A DNA stretch of 64,000 bases from an uncultured Chloroflexota bacterium (GTDB lineage Bacteria > Chloroflexota > Anaerolineae > Aggregatilineales > Phototrophicaceae). Position numbers and translations under genes: made by a program. Below the pieces are notes generated by a model that saw only the letters and a list, made by a program, of their open reading frames with translations, ran no database searches and was not told the origin of the DNA. This document shows, piece after piece, positions 43,220 to 52,782 of the stretch (positions are counted from its first letter, which is position 1; every line of letters begins with the position of its first letter). The DNA is taken from NCBI GenBank assembly GCA_937974245.1, contig CALJKV010000102.1:66921-130920 (forward strand), in the 5' to 3' direction.

Positions 43220-44734
43220 ATGACGACTATCTTCCCGCGTGCAAGTGGCATTTTACTGCATCCTACCTCTTTGCCAGGGCGCTATGGGATCGGCGACCTC
43301 GGCGAGTCGGCCTTCACTTTTGTGGACTGGCTGGCGGAAACCGGGCAATCCTACTGGCAGGTACTCCCGCTGGGGCCGACCAGCTACGGCGACTCGCCCT
43401 ACCAGACCCTTTCGGCTTTTGCCGGGAATACGCTGCTTATCAGCCTGGACAAGCTGGTCGAAGCCGGTTGGCTGGCGGCAGACGAACTGAAAGATGTACC
43501 GGACTTTCCCGTCTACTCGGTGGATTTTGGCCCGGTCATTGATTACCACCAAACTTTGCTGGCAAAAGCCTACCAGGGCTTTAAGACACGTGCCACCGAG
43601 AGTGAACAGGCTGCATTTACAGGCTGGTGTCAGGCAAACGCAGGCTGGTTGGACGATTATGCCCTGTTTGTCGCCCTCAAGACGGTATATGGTGGCCGAC
43701 CCTGGACTGAATGGCCTGCCAGTGAAGGGCTGCGCGACCCCAAAGCGCTGGATGCGGCGCGAGCTAAAAATGCCGGGGCGATAGACGAACGCCGCTTCTT
43801 ACAGTGGCAGTTCGCCGTGCAGTGGTCAGCGGTCAAGACCTATGCCAATAACAAGGGAATCCGTTTGATCGGGGACATCCCGATTTTTATTGCGCACGAT
43901 AGCAGTGATGTATGGGCTAACCGCGATCTGTTCTACCTGGATGAGAAAGGGATGCCAACGGTTGTGGCCGGTGTGCCCCCTGATTACTTCAGCGTAACCG
44001 GGCAGCGATGGGGCAACCCACTCTATAGATGGGACAAGCTCAAGGCAAGCGGCTACCGCTGGTGGCTGGCACGTATTAAAGCGGTACTGGAACAGGTGGA
44101 TATCGCCCGTATTGACCACTTCCGGGGATTCGCGGGCTACTGGGAAATCCCAGCGAGCGAACCTACAGCGGTGATCGGCCAGTGGGTAGATGGGCCGGGA
44201 GCGGACTTCTTCCAGGTCATGCAGGATGAACTCGGCAAACTGCCGATTATCGCGGAAGATCTGGGCGTGATTACGCCGGAAGTTGTCGCGCTGCGCGACC
44301 AGTTTGAGCTGCCGGGAATGCGGATTCTGCAATTCGCCTGGGGCGGGGCGGCCAAAGAGAATCACTTCCTGCCACATAACTATATTCAGAACTGCGTGGT
44401 CTATACCGGCACGCATGATAACAATACGACGCTCGGCTGGTACCTGGGGGGCGAGGCGGACGAAGTCAGTACGCGCTACCTGACCGAGTATGTGGGGCAC
44501 AGCATCGAGGAGCCGCACTGGGACATGATCCGGTTGGGTATGATGTCGGTGGCAAATACGTTTGTGATGCCGCTGCAGGACGTGTTCGGCTTTGGCGAGG
44601 ATACGCGCATGAACACGCCCGGCAAGGAGTCCGGCAATTGGGGCTGGCGCGTAGGCGCAGAGTGGTTCGAGAATGACGCCCGCCACCGGCTGGCGCACAT
44701 GACGCGCATTTTCGCCCGCTGGCCGGAGGGGTAA
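43220..44734 (+). CDS. malQ: 4-alpha-glucanotransferase (amylomaltase)
   Basis: 504 residues, the normal length of GH77. The N-terminus SGILLHPTSLPGRYGIGDLG is diagnostic. The catalytic nucleophile Asp (about 299) lies in RIDHFRGF, the acid/base Glu (about 346) in IIAEDLG, and the third acid in GTHDNNTT. It moves alpha-1,4-glucan segments between chains in glycogen or maltodextrin metabolism. AAGGA six bases before the ATG supports the start. No other glycogen gene is adjacent. It is followed after five bases by a C45 hydrolase gene, with which it is probably co-transcribed. Confidence 0.96.
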   Translation: MTTIFPRASGILLHPTSLPGRYGIGDLGESAFTFVDWLAETGQSYWQVLPLGPTSYGDSPYQTLSAFAGNTLLISLDKLVEAGWLAADELKDVPDFPVYSVDFGPVIDYHQTLLAKAYQGFKTRATESEQAAFTGWCQANAGWLDDYALFVALKTVYGGRPWTEWPASEGLRDPKALDAARAKNAGAIDERRFLQWQFAVQWSAVKTYANNKGIRLIGDIPIFIAHDSSDVWANRDLFYLDEKGMPTVVAGVPPDYFSVTGQRWGNPLYRWDKLKASGYRWWLARIKAVLEQVDIARIDHFRGFAGYWEIPASEPTAVIGQWVDGPGADFFQVMQDELGKLPIIAEDLGVITPEVVALRDQFELPGMRILQFAWGGAAKENHFLPHNYIQNCVVYTGTHDNNTTLGWYLGGEADEVSTRYLTEYVGHSIEEPHWDMIRLGMMSVANTFVMPLQDVFGFGEDTRMNTPGKESGNWGWRVGAEWFENDARHRLAHMTRIFARWPEG

Positions 44735-44739
44735 CCTCT

Positions 44740-45816
44740 ATGCCCCCCATTCGCCTCCTCGAAATCGGCGGCACGCACTATGAAATGGGCTACCACCATG
44801 GTCTGGCGTATGCCGATTCAATCCGCGAGTTTACCGCCGAACGGCTGCGGTTGGCGGGAGACCCGCTGTGGACAGGGCAGAGTCGTTCCCAGGCGGATAT
44901 CCTGGCGCTGGGTGACGCCTGTCTGGCGGCGCACCAGGATTATGCCCCCGATCTGATGGAGGAACTGCGCGGGACGGCGGATGCCACCGGTCTGAGCCAG
45001 ACGGAACTCGTCATCATGAACGGGTTCACCGACTTTGCCGATGTCATCGCCCGGCCTGACCACCCCTCGCCCCATGACGCTGACAACTGCACGGCGTTCA
45101 TTGTCCCCAACGGCGCGGGCGGGCAAGGGTTGATCGGGCAGACATGGGATATGCACTACAGCGCGACGCCTTATGTGGTTCTCTTACGAGGGCGTCCGGC
45201 GGGTAAACCGGCATTTCTGGTTTTCACGATTACGGGCTGTGTGGGCATGATCGGTATGAACGATGCCGGAATTGCGGTAGGAATCAACGACATCATGGCG
45301 AACGATGGCCGCCCCGGTGTGACGTGGCCGTTCGTGGTGCGCCGGATGCTGGAACAATCGACGCTCGATGACGCCCTGGCCTGCCTTCTGGATGCGCCGC
45401 TGGCCGGGGCGCATAACTATGTGCTGGCGGACAGCGCCGGGCGTGGCTACAACGTGGAGGCCATGCCGAGCCACCGCGAGGTAACGGCGGTCAACGGGAA
45501 TCCGTTCGTCCACACCAACCACTGTTTACATGCGGCGACACTGCCGTTCGCCCGGCCTCGCCTGGATTATGCCCAGGAGAATTCCGAATCGCGGCTGGAA
45601 CGCGCTCATGAACTACTTAACGGTGGGGCGGTAACGGTGGATGACCTGATGGCGCTCACCCGTGACCGAGGGGCGCTGAACGGGATTTGTACGGTGGTGA
45701 ATGCCCCCTGGGAGGTCGAGACCTGTGGCGCGGCGATTATGCGCCCGGCGACCCGCGAGTTCTGGGCGGTATGGGGGCTGCCCACCGAGAACGCCTACGA
45801 GCGGTTTGTGGTGTAA
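44740..45816 (+). CDS. C45-family Ntn hydrolase (penicillin acyltransferase-like)
   Basis: 358 residues. The catalytic Cys117 in DNCTAF is the residue that becomes the N-terminal nucleophile after self-cleavage in the C45/IAT family. The N-terminus YEMGYHHG and the block GQTWDMHYS, IGMNDAGIAVGIND agree. Family members hydrolyse or transfer acyl groups on amides; the substrate here is unknown. The gene begins five bases after the malQ stop, so they share a transcript without an obvious metabolic link. Confidence 0.9.
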   Translation: MPPIRLLEIGGTHYEMGYHHGLAYADSIREFTAERLRLAGDPLWTGQSRSQADILALGDACLAAHQDYAPDLMEELRGTADATGLSQTELVIMNGFTDFADVIARPDHPSPHDADNCTAFIVPNGAGGQGLIGQTWDMHYSATPYVVLLRGRPAGKPAFLVFTITGCVGMIGMNDAGIAVGINDIMANDGRPGVTWPFVVRRMLEQSTLDDALACLLDAPLAGAHNYVLADSAGRGYNVEAMPSHREVTAVNGNPFVHTNHCLHAATLPFARPRLDYAQENSESRLERAHELLNGGAVTVDDLMALTRDRGALNGICTVVNAPWEVETCGAAIMRPATREFWAVWGLPTENAYERFVV

Positions 45817-45835
45817 AAAAGCCTGACAATTATTG

Positions 45836-45868
45836 GCGGGATGGCATTCAATTAAAGGGTCATCCCGC
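45836..45868. repeat. Inverted repeat between convergent genes
   Basis: An 8-bp inverted repeat GCGGGATG/CATCCCGC with a 17-base loop separates the C45 gene from the small convergent gene. It has no T tract and may act as a weak bidirectional terminator. Confidence 0.4.
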
Positions 45869-45887
45869 ACTTGGGGTTCTGTATACT

Positions 45888-46247
45888 TTAATCCTGGTTA
45901 GATTGTAAGTAACTTACCACTTCCGTAATTATACCCTCTAGAAGATTCTCTAGAGAAATCAGATTGTCTTCTGCCTTTTCACGGTCTTCAGTGCTTAAAT
46001 CCGGATTGCAGATTAATTTTCTTAGTATCCGAGTATGGTCAAGATACTCCTTCAAAACCTCTACCCCGATTACAGAATCATCGGCATTCTCTGTATAGTA
46101 GTCCACTAGTTTCTGCCATGCCTGCTGAAATGTCTGGAATGACTCACTTTCAAGCCATTTAGCATTGACTAACGATACATCTACCGCCCATCCCTTTTGA
46201 ATAATATCCTGTTCGAGACGCTCGCGATTTAGAGTATTTTCGGCCAT
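45888..46247 (-). CDS. Small acidic helical protein, function unknown
   Basis: 119 residues, entirely helix-forming and acidic, with no signal peptide. The pattern FQQAWQKLVDYYTEN, then YLDHTRILRKL and DREKAEDNLISLENLLEGI follows the same order of W, YY, L, LR and L residues as the small protein at 32259-32657, so the two may be distant relatives. Base composition is AT-richer than its neighbours, as in that gene. AAGG lies eight bases before the ATG. It follows the CorC pair by 47 bases on the same strand and may belong to that transcript. Confidence 0.7.
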   Translation of the reverse strand: MAENTLNRERLEQDIIQKGWAVDVSLVNAKWLESESFQTFQQAWQKLVDYYTENADDSVIGVEVLKEYLDHTRILRKLICNPDLSTEDREKAEDNLISLENLLEGIITEVVSYLQSNQD

Positions 46248-46294
46248 TCTGTTTACCTTGCGTCACCTCTCGTACAAAGGTGAAACGCCCAATA

Positions 46295-47629
46295 TTACGC
46301 GGGCGGTTCGGGGTTGCTGGCCGGTTGGTAGCGCACCGAGACGCGCTCAACACGCAGGCCGTCCACCGCCTCGGCGCGAAAGGTGACATTGTTGATCGTG
46401 ACTGCGCCGCCGACCTGGGGGGGCAGCGGCAGATTCGCCACCATCAGGCCGCCCACCGTATCTACTTCTTCGATGCGTTCATCGTTCCCTAAATCCACAT
46501 ATGGTTCAAGTTCGTCCAGTCGGGCCGCACCAAGCGCCATCAGATAGCCTGGCTCAATTATCGTGATACTGTCACGTTCGTTGATGTCGAACTCGTCGCG
46601 CACCTCCCCGACAACTTCTTCTAACAGGTCTTCCAGTGTGACGATGCCGGCTGTCCCGCCGTACTCGTCAATCACAATCGCCATATGAACGTGCCGCTGC
46701 TTGAGCATCGTCAGGAGTTTATCGGCGGGCAGGGTATCCGGCACGAACGGAACTTCGTGCAGCAGGTCACGCAAATCGTAGGGCGCGTTATCTACATGGT
46801 GGTGTACCATATCTTTGAGATGGACAATGCCCAGAATATGATCGAGATCGCTTTCATAAACCGGGAAGCGGCTGTGGCTGGACGTAAACATCTTTTCCAG
46901 CAAATCCGCCTTGCCAATCCCGATGGGTACGGCATCAATCCGGGAACGGGGTGTCATCATCTGCCCCACCTGCAAATCGGCGAAGCTAAAGATGTTGCGC
47001 AGCAGTTCTTCCTCGTCGGCCTCAATCAAGCCACCAACGACGCTATCCGAGATGATGAGTTCGAGTTCATCGGGCGTATGAAGGCGGTTGCCTTCTACCG
47101 GAGGCGGGACGCGCAAAAGCCACAACACGAGTAACCCAATTTTGTTGAGAATCGTGATTGCCAACGAAAAAAGCCGCTGCATGAGGAACATCGGTGTGGC
47201 TAAGGCAAAGACAACTCGCTCCGCACTTTGCAGCGCCAGCGACTTGGGCACCATTTCCCCGATGACGACATGCAGGTACGTGATGAGGCCGAGCGCGGTA
47301 AAAAACGAAATCGTGTGGACGAGTTCAGTGCTAAGATCGAACCAATCGTGTAATGGCGGCTCAATCAGGTGCGCGATCACCGGTTCGCCATACATACCTA
47401 ATCCCAGGCTCGCCAGGGTAATGCCTAGCTGGGCTGAGGCGATATAACGATCAATCTGCGCAGGGTCACGCAGAATATACTGCACCCGTTTGGCGGTGGC
47501 GTGACCTTCCTCAGCTAGCTGCGTAATGCGTGTCGGGCGCACACCGATAATCGAAAATTCCGCCGCGACGAACATGCCGTTGAGCAAGATCAGCAGGAAA
47601 ATGATCAGAATGTCAATCAGAATGTTCAC
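46295..47629 (-). CDS. CorC/HlyC-type (DUF21-CBS) membrane protein, second of a tandem pair
   Basis: 444 residues. An N-terminal DUF21 domain with about four membrane helices (1-180) is followed by two CBS motifs (about 205-330: MMTPRSRIDAVPIG, GIVHLKDMV, IDEYGGTAGIVTLEDLLEEV) and a C-terminal CorC_HlyC domain (about 350-430). Relatives such as CorC/CNNM act in magnesium or cobalt homeostasis. It begins with GTG overlapping the stop of the upstream copy (GTGA), so both are made together. Equal length and organisation show they arose by duplication. Confidence 0.93.
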   Translation of the reverse strand: MNILIDILIIFLLILLNGMFVAAEFSIIGVRPTRITQLAEEGHATAKRVQYILRDPAQIDRYIASAQLGITLASLGLGMYGEPVIAHLIEPPLHDWFDLSTELVHTISFFTALGLITYLHVVIGEMVPKSLALQSAERVVFALATPMFLMQRLFSLAITILNKIGLLVLWLLRVPPPVEGNRLHTPDELELIISDSVVGGLIEADEEELLRNIFSFADLQVGQMMTPRSRIDAVPIGIGKADLLEKMFTSSHSRFPVYESDLDHILGIVHLKDMVHHHVDNAPYDLRDLLHEVPFVPDTLPADKLLTMLKQRHVHMAIVIDEYGGTAGIVTLEDLLEEVVGEVRDEFDINERDSITIIEPGYLMALGAARLDELEPYVDLGNDERIEEVDTVGGLMVANLPLPPQVGGAVTINNVTFRAEAVDGLRVERVSVRYQPASNPEPPA

Positions 47630-48960
47630 GATTGCGCCTCGTCTTTAGGATGTGGTGGCACAATCGTCATGAGAATTTCCTGCACCGCCCGTTCGGTGAC
47701 GACCTTCGCCTGAAAGCGCACGTCATCCAGCACGATTTCGTCGCCGGTGTGCGGTATTTCTCCGCGCTGCTTGAGGAAGAACCCACCGATACTGTAGGCG
47801 TCATCCGTTTCGATGGAAAGCCCGAAACGATCATTCAGGTAAGCTACCGAGACTTCCCCCCGCACACGGTAAGTATGTTCCCCGACTTTGCGTAATGGCG
47901 CAGTTTCGGACTCGTCAAATTCGTCCTGCACTTCACCGAACAGTTCTTCGAGTAAATCCTCCCGGGTAATCATCCCAAAAGTGCCGCTATACTCATCCAG
48001 GACAATCGCCAGGTAGGACTGTTTTTCGTTGAGTGTATTCCAGACATCATCCAGGAAAGCTGTTTCCGGGACAAAGACCACTTCACGCACAATCGAGCGA
48101 ACATCGGTTGTCTCGCCTTTATAAGAGAGCTTGAACAGTTCTTTGAGGTGGATAAAGCCGGTGATGTGGTCAATGTCATCTTCGTAGATAGGGATGCGGG
48201 TATAGTCGGATTTCGCGGCCATCCGTAAAATATCGTCCGCCGGGGTGGAAACATCCGCTGCCACCATGCGGGTACGCGGGATGACAATTTCCCCGGCACG
48301 GAACTTGCCAAAGCGCAAGGCACTATCTAGGAGACGACGTTCTTCTTCGTCCAGCAGGCCGCCCTGGTGACTCTGGCGGATCAGGAACTTGATCTCTTCG
48401 GGCGAATGAACGTGTTTATGGCCTTCAGCATGGTGAATACCCAGCACTTTCATGATGAGTACCCCGCTGCCATTGAGCAGAATAATCAAGGGTTTAAGGA
48501 TAACATCAGCAGACCAGCGCATGGGGATAGCCGTAAACAGCGCTGTCCCTTCAGGATAGCGCAGCGCCAGGGATTTTGGAACGAGTTCTCCCAGGACGAC
48601 TTGCAGCGTCGTAAGCAGAAACAGCACCAGGGTAGCCGAAAGACCAGCGGCGGCAGTTTCGCCCACCAGATCGGATAGTGCCGGGGCGATGAGCGGCGCA
48701 ATCTGCTGCTGGCCGTAGATACCCAGCACGACACTTGAAATCGTGATACCGACCTGGCTGGCAGCGATATAACTATCGAGCCTGTGTGAGTCTTCCAGGA
48801 CCGGCAGGAGCATTTTTGCCAGTGTGCTGCCTTCATTAGCAAGTTGGGTGATGCGGGCTTTACGGGCGCTGACAGTGGCGAACTCCCCGGCGACATAGAG
48901 CGCGTTGACACCAATCATAAGCGCAGTGATGATAACCACCGTCACTAGCGTTATAAGCAT
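47626..48960 (-). CDS. CorC/HlyC-type (DUF21-CBS) membrane protein, first of a tandem pair
   Basis: 444 residues, the same length as the next gene. DUF21 helices occupy residues 1-180 (YVAGEFATVSARKARITQLA), the CBS pair about 205-330 (IVIPRTRMVAADVS, GFIHLKELF, LDEYSGTFGMITREDLLEELF) and CorC_HlyC about 350-430. The membrane part may carry cation transport or regulation, and the CBS pair usually binds an adenine nucleotide. AGGGGAG lies just before the ATG. The pair could form a heteromer; this is inferred only from coupled translation. Confidence 0.93.
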   Translation of the reverse strand: MLITLVTVVIITALMIGVNALYVAGEFATVSARKARITQLANEGSTLAKMLLPVLEDSHRLDSYIAASQVGITISSVVLGIYGQQQIAPLIAPALSDLVGETAAAGLSATLVLFLLTTLQVVLGELVPKSLALRYPEGTALFTAIPMRWSADVILKPLIILLNGSGVLIMKVLGIHHAEGHKHVHSPEEIKFLIRQSHQGGLLDEEERRLLDSALRFGKFRAGEIVIPRTRMVAADVSTPADDILRMAAKSDYTRIPIYEDDIDHITGFIHLKELFKLSYKGETTDVRSIVREVVFVPETAFLDDVWNTLNEKQSYLAIVLDEYSGTFGMITREDLLEELFGEVQDEFDESETAPLRKVGEHTYRVRGEVSVAYLNDRFGLSIETDDAYSIGGFFLKQRGEIPHTGDEIVLDDVRFQAKVVTERAVQEILMTIVPPHPKDEAQS

Positions 48961-49152
48961 GAAACTCCCCTATGCAACCGTGTGCGGATATTCAAACCTA
49001 GTGTATCACGCATCGGTGTCATGTAGAATTACTAGTTTGTGAAGGAAATTTCGGCAGGGCATACGATGAGCCTTGGGCGCAAATCATGAATCGAGGTGTG
49101 AATGCAGTTTCAAAAAGGCGACAGAATGTCATCATCCTCGCTTCAAAGTGGC

Positions 49153-50313
49153 TTACCTATACAGCAAATACGGCGCGGCCAGTGCCTTGAACTCGGCCTG
49201 AAACGTCTGCCAACCGTCTACAATGGCCGCCAACGGGTCGCCCGCGTCAATCATACGGCGCGTGTGCCGGTCTCCGATGAGGCGGTCAAAATGCTGCAAG
49301 CCGGCGGGGTGGTACTGCGGCAGCCAGGCGAAATCCGCCGGGTATAGACCATGAATCGCATGGATGACGGCCAGCCACGCCCGTACCGGACGATATGTGG
49401 CGGGGTCGGTGATATGTGCCTGCACGCCGCTACAGGTCTGCCCGACATACTTACTGGCACTCGGCTCAAACAAGTGTGGCCGAAAACGCACGCCAGGGAG
49501 ATTCAGGCCGTTAAGTGCATCGGCCAGCGCCCCGCTGTCCAGATACGGTGCGCCAACTACCTCGAACGGCAGCGGCGTTCCCCGTCCCTCGGAAAGGGTC
49601 GTGCCTTCGATCAGACACGAACCAGGATAATGCTGCGCCGCTACAAAATGCGGCATATTGGGGGAAGGCGGCACGAACGCCCTGCCAGTATGTGACCAGT
49701 CCTGGTCACGCTGCCAGCCATCACACTCGTAAACTATCACATCCGCCCTATAGGGATTCCAACGGTCATTGATGAGAGTCGCCAGTTCACCAATTGTCAT
49801 ACCGTGCTGCACAGGAATCGGGAAACGCCCGACGAGCGACGCTAACTTCGGCTCCAACGCCCCGCCGTCCAGCGTCCCGCCCAGCGGATTCGGACGATCC
49901 AGCACCAGCACCGGCACGCCAACCTCGCCGCAGGCTTCCATAATATGGGTCAGCGTCCACAGAAACGTGTAGTAACGCACACCGACATCCTGAAGGTCGC
50001 ACACCAGCAGGTCTATGCCATCCAGCATGGCTGCTGTCGGGCGAAAGGTTTCCCCGTACAGGCTGTAAACCGGCAAGCCGGTGCGCGGGTCGGTGGCCGT
50101 CTCCACTGCCATACCATCGGCGGCAGCCCCACCAAACCCGTGTTCCGGGCCGAACAGCGCGACGAGATTGACCGCATCCGCCATATGAAACACGCCATAC
50201 GTCGTTACGAGATCACGGTTGACAGCACTTAAATTACTGAAGAGCGCGACTCGTTTACCCTTCAGCGGCGCGAAATGGTCATCAATCAGGCGATCAATCC
50301 CGAAGCGTATCAT
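49153..50313 (-). CDS. namZ: NamZ-type exo-beta-N-acetylmuramidase (DUF1343, GH171)
   Basis: 386 residues with the DUF1343 blocks LFSNLSAVNRDL, FGPEHGFGG, YSLYGETFRPT, DLQDVGVRYYTFLWTL, LDRPNPLGG and SEGRGTPLPFEVVGAPY. NamZ removes MurNAc from the non-reducing end of peptidoglycan pieces in Bacillus and Bacteroidetes relatives. No signal peptide is seen, so it should act inside the cell on imported fragments. It is coupled to nagZ: GGAGG near the nagZ stop is seven bases before the ATG at 50313, while a GTG at 50319 and an ATG at 50316 are alternatives. It is the last gene of the transporter operon. Confidence 0.93.
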   Translation of the reverse strand: MIRFGIDRLIDDHFAPLKGKRVALFSNLSAVNRDLVTTYGVFHMADAVNLVALFGPEHGFGGAAADGMAVETATDPRTGLPVYSLYGETFRPTAAMLDGIDLLVCDLQDVGVRYYTFLWTLTHIMEACGEVGVPVLVLDRPNPLGGTLDGGALEPKLASLVGRFPIPVQHGMTIGELATLINDRWNPYRADVIVYECDGWQRDQDWSHTGRAFVPPSPNMPHFVAAQHYPGSCLIEGTTLSEGRGTPLPFEVVGAPYLDSGALADALNGLNLPGVRFRPHLFEPSASKYVGQTCSGVQAHITDPATYRPVRAWLAVIHAIHGLYPADFAWLPQYHPAGLQHFDRLIGDRHTRRMIDAGDPLAAIVDGWQTFQAEFKALAAPYLLYR

Positions 50314-50315
50314 CA

Positions 50316-51854
50316 TCACACCTCCACCGGCAGGCAGCCGTCCGGCACGAACAGGCCAACCAGCGCCTCACACGCCACCTGCTGCGACGGCAGGCTATCG
50401 CCCAGCGTACACAGCACCGTACCGCCTTCCAGCAGCGCGGCATCATAGGGGTTACGCAGCGCCAGCAAAACAACGGCGGCGTTTGTCTGCCCCAGCCTGT
50501 GCACCGCAGCGGTCTGCTTCGCATTAAGATGGGCGTTGCGGGTGGCGATCACCAGCACATCCGGTTTATATTCTGCCACAATCGCCACCTGCTCAGGTGT
50601 CGGACTGGCAGGTAGTGTCAGGGTTCTGGCGTGCGGCAAGTGGGCTTTCATGAATTTGTGCAGCGGGGTCTGCGCCTCAGATTCCTGAATCAGGCTGTCT
50701 ACCGCCGGCGAGAATTCCACCACCAGCACCTGGCGAGAGTCTTCCGCTCGTAGTGGCAGCACCCCCGCCTGGGATCGGACAAGTGTCACAGCAGACCGCG
50801 CCGCTTCGTGCATCGTCCGCTGGTTGGCTTCAGTGTGAACCCGGGTAATATCCACCGCCGCCACAGGAAAACGGGCCTTCAGCGCCGCGATACGCTCATT
50901 CGCCGCGTTGACCAGCGCTTCCGGCACATCACCTCGTTTAACCGCCGCCAGCAGATGATCGTAGGCAGTCGCCTGCTTGCCGCGTGTGTGTGAGAACAGG
51001 ATGATGTCAATTTCAGCATTCGCCGCCCGCACGACGGACTCCGACACGGCAAAATGATCGTCAATGGCCTTCATTTCCATACAATCGGTGCTGACAACGC
51101 CGTTAAAGCCCAACTCCCGGCGGATCAACCGGGTCACGATTTCTTTAGAGAGCGTCGCAGGGTACTCTGTGTCCAGTTCATTAAAAACGGTATGTGTCGT
51201 CATGATGGTCGCCAATCCACTGGCGATAGCCTCGCGGTACGGCAGCAGGTCAGTCGCCCGCAGTGCTTCCAGGCTGGTGTTCAGACGCGGCAGATGCAGA
51301 TGGGTATCCAATGCCGTATCCCCCAGGCCGGGGAAATGTTTGGCACAGGCCGCGACACCGTTAACCTGGAAACCACGTACCGCTGCCGCCGCCAGCGCCG
51401 CCACCCGTTCCGGTTTACTGCCAAAGGAACGTGTTCCCACACTCGGATTAGCGGCATTGTAGGAAATATCTACCGTCGGGGCATACGTCCAGTTGATTCC
51501 CAGGGCGTGCATCTCCTGAGCCAACACGCCAGAAATTGACTCGGTGGCAGCCTCATTGTGGTCCCGGATGCTCGCCAACGCCATCGCCCCAGGGCTTTCC
51601 GTGAAGCCGTCACGCAGCCGGGCAACCGTGCCACCTTCCTGGTCAATGCCGATCAACAGCGGGTATTTGGATGCTTCATGGAGCTGCGTCGTGAGATCGG
51701 CAAGCTGCGCGGGTGAGTCAACATTGCGGGCGAACAGAATAATACCGCCCAACCGCCCTTCGCGCAGCCAATCCAGAATATATGCGGGCGCGGTCAGCCC
51801 ATTAAAACCGGCCATCAGCATCTGACCAACACGATCCTCAATGCTTATCGTCAT
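50316..51854 (-). CDS. nagZ: GH3 beta-N-acetylhexosaminidase
   Basis: 512 residues. The NagZ signature KHFPGLGDTALDTHLHLP includes the acid/base Asp183-x-His185 dyad, and Asp257 in GVVSTDCMEM is the nucleophile. A C-terminal alpha/beta domain (about 350-512) is of the two-domain kind found in Bacillus NagZ. It releases GlcNAc from muropeptide-type fragments. There is no signal peptide, so it is cytoplasmic. The ATG at 51854 overlaps the end of the GntR gene by 17 bases; a TTG seven codons earlier is possible. It would prepare the substrate for NamZ, encoded next. Confidence 0.94.
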   Translation of the reverse strand: MTISIEDRVGQMLMAGFNGLTAPAYILDWLREGRLGGIILFARNVDSPAQLADLTTQLHEASKYPLLIGIDQEGGTVARLRDGFTESPGAMALASIRDHNEAATESISGVLAQEMHALGINWTYAPTVDISYNAANPSVGTRSFGSKPERVAALAAAAVRGFQVNGVAACAKHFPGLGDTALDTHLHLPRLNTSLEALRATDLLPYREAIASGLATIMTTHTVFNELDTEYPATLSKEIVTRLIRRELGFNGVVSTDCMEMKAIDDHFAVSESVVRAANAEIDIILFSHTRGKQATAYDHLLAAVKRGDVPEALVNAANERIAALKARFPVAAVDITRVHTEANQRTMHEAARSAVTLVRSQAGVLPLRAEDSRQVLVVEFSPAVDSLIQESEAQTPLHKFMKAHLPHARTLTLPASPTPEQVAIVAEYKPDVLVIATRNAHLNAKQTAAVHRLGQTNAAVVLLALRNPYDAALLEGGTVLCTLGDSLPSQQVACEALVGLFVPDGCLPVEV

Positions 51855-52602
51855 GTCCTCTTCTTTGCCTTTCAATGCCCATCAACCGGGCGCGGAATTT
51901 ATAATGATCGCCGTTATAGGCCGACTCAACGTATTCTACAGGCTGGCCGGTTTCAATATAAGTGACACGGGTCATACTCAGAACCGGGCTGCCGGGGTTA
52001 AGGTGCAGGATTTCGGCTTCTTCCGGTGTCGCCAGCCGTGCTTCCAGCTCCTGGTCGGCATAAGTCAGTCGCAGATGATAATGGGTTTGCAGCACATCAT
52101 AGAGCGATTGCCGGGAGAAATCGAAGCGATTGAGGATACCCTCGCACAAATCCGAGACGATATAGGCCGCCTCTAAAGCCAAGGGCTTTTCATTCGCCAG
52201 CCGCACCCGCTTGAGCATCACCAGAGAAATACCAACCGGAACCTGCAAGCGGCGGGCAATCTGCTCGGTGGAAAGCACCATCCCGGCTTCGATTACCCGG
52301 CTGCTGGGGCGCTGGCCGCGCTTCTCCATATCCTCAGAAAAACTGGTGAGCGCATCCAGTGTCTGGTCAATCGGCTCATCGCTGACAAATGTGCCCTTGC
52401 CCACCTGGGTATATAACTTGCCTTCCAGGACCAGTTCCTTGATCGCTTTCGAGACCGTCAGACGGCTGACACCAAACTGCTCAGAGAGGATGCGTTCCGA
52501 GGGTACACGGCTGTGGGTCGCCAGTTCGCCGGAGTGAATTTTGTACAGGATATACTCTTTGATTTGTTCGTAATATGGCTTTGAAGACTCAGCCTTTAGC
52601 AT
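51838..52602 (-). CDS. GntR-family regulator, HutC subfamily (UTRA domain)
   Basis: 254 residues. The N-terminal winged helix (YYEQIKEYILYKIHSGEL, RVPSERILSEQFGVSRLTVS) is followed by a UTRA ligand domain (about 85-245). The closest functional models are NagR/YvoA and DasR, which sense GlcNAc-6-phosphate or glucosamine-6-phosphate. AAGGGGG seven bases before the ATG gives the start. It lies between the ABC genes and nagZ-namZ, and the operon promoter carries a matching palindrome, so it probably represses the whole operon until a wall-sugar signal appears. Confidence 0.93.
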   Translation of the reverse strand: MLKAESSKPYYEQIKEYILYKIHSGELATHSRVPSERILSEQFGVSRLTVSKAIKELVLEGKLYTQVGKGTFVSDEPIDQTLDALTSFSEDMEKRGQRPSSRVIEAGMVLSTEQIARRLQVPVGISLVMLKRVRLANEKPLALEAAYIVSDLCEGILNRFDFSRQSLYDVLQTHYHLRLTYADQELEARLATPEEAEILHLNPGSPVLSMTRVTYIETGQPVEYVESAYNGDHYKFRARLMGIERQRRGHDDKH

Positions 52603-52782
52603 AACGCAACCCCCTTATTTCATCAGACGCCAGACCGCTGACGTACCGATAATCGGAACAAGACCCAGGCCGTTGGCATAGGTACTGTCACTAAACTCGC
52701 CGGCGTCTTTGGGTAGGAGCCACGCAGAACACCACCTGGTACGCGGACTAAAAAGCCCAGTTGCAGGAAAACCTGGAATACC

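Noticed and set aside
43826..44698. A 290-codon minus-strand frame opposite malQ
   Set aside because: It lies fully within malQ, whose catalytic motifs are complete, and its peptide is not recognisable.
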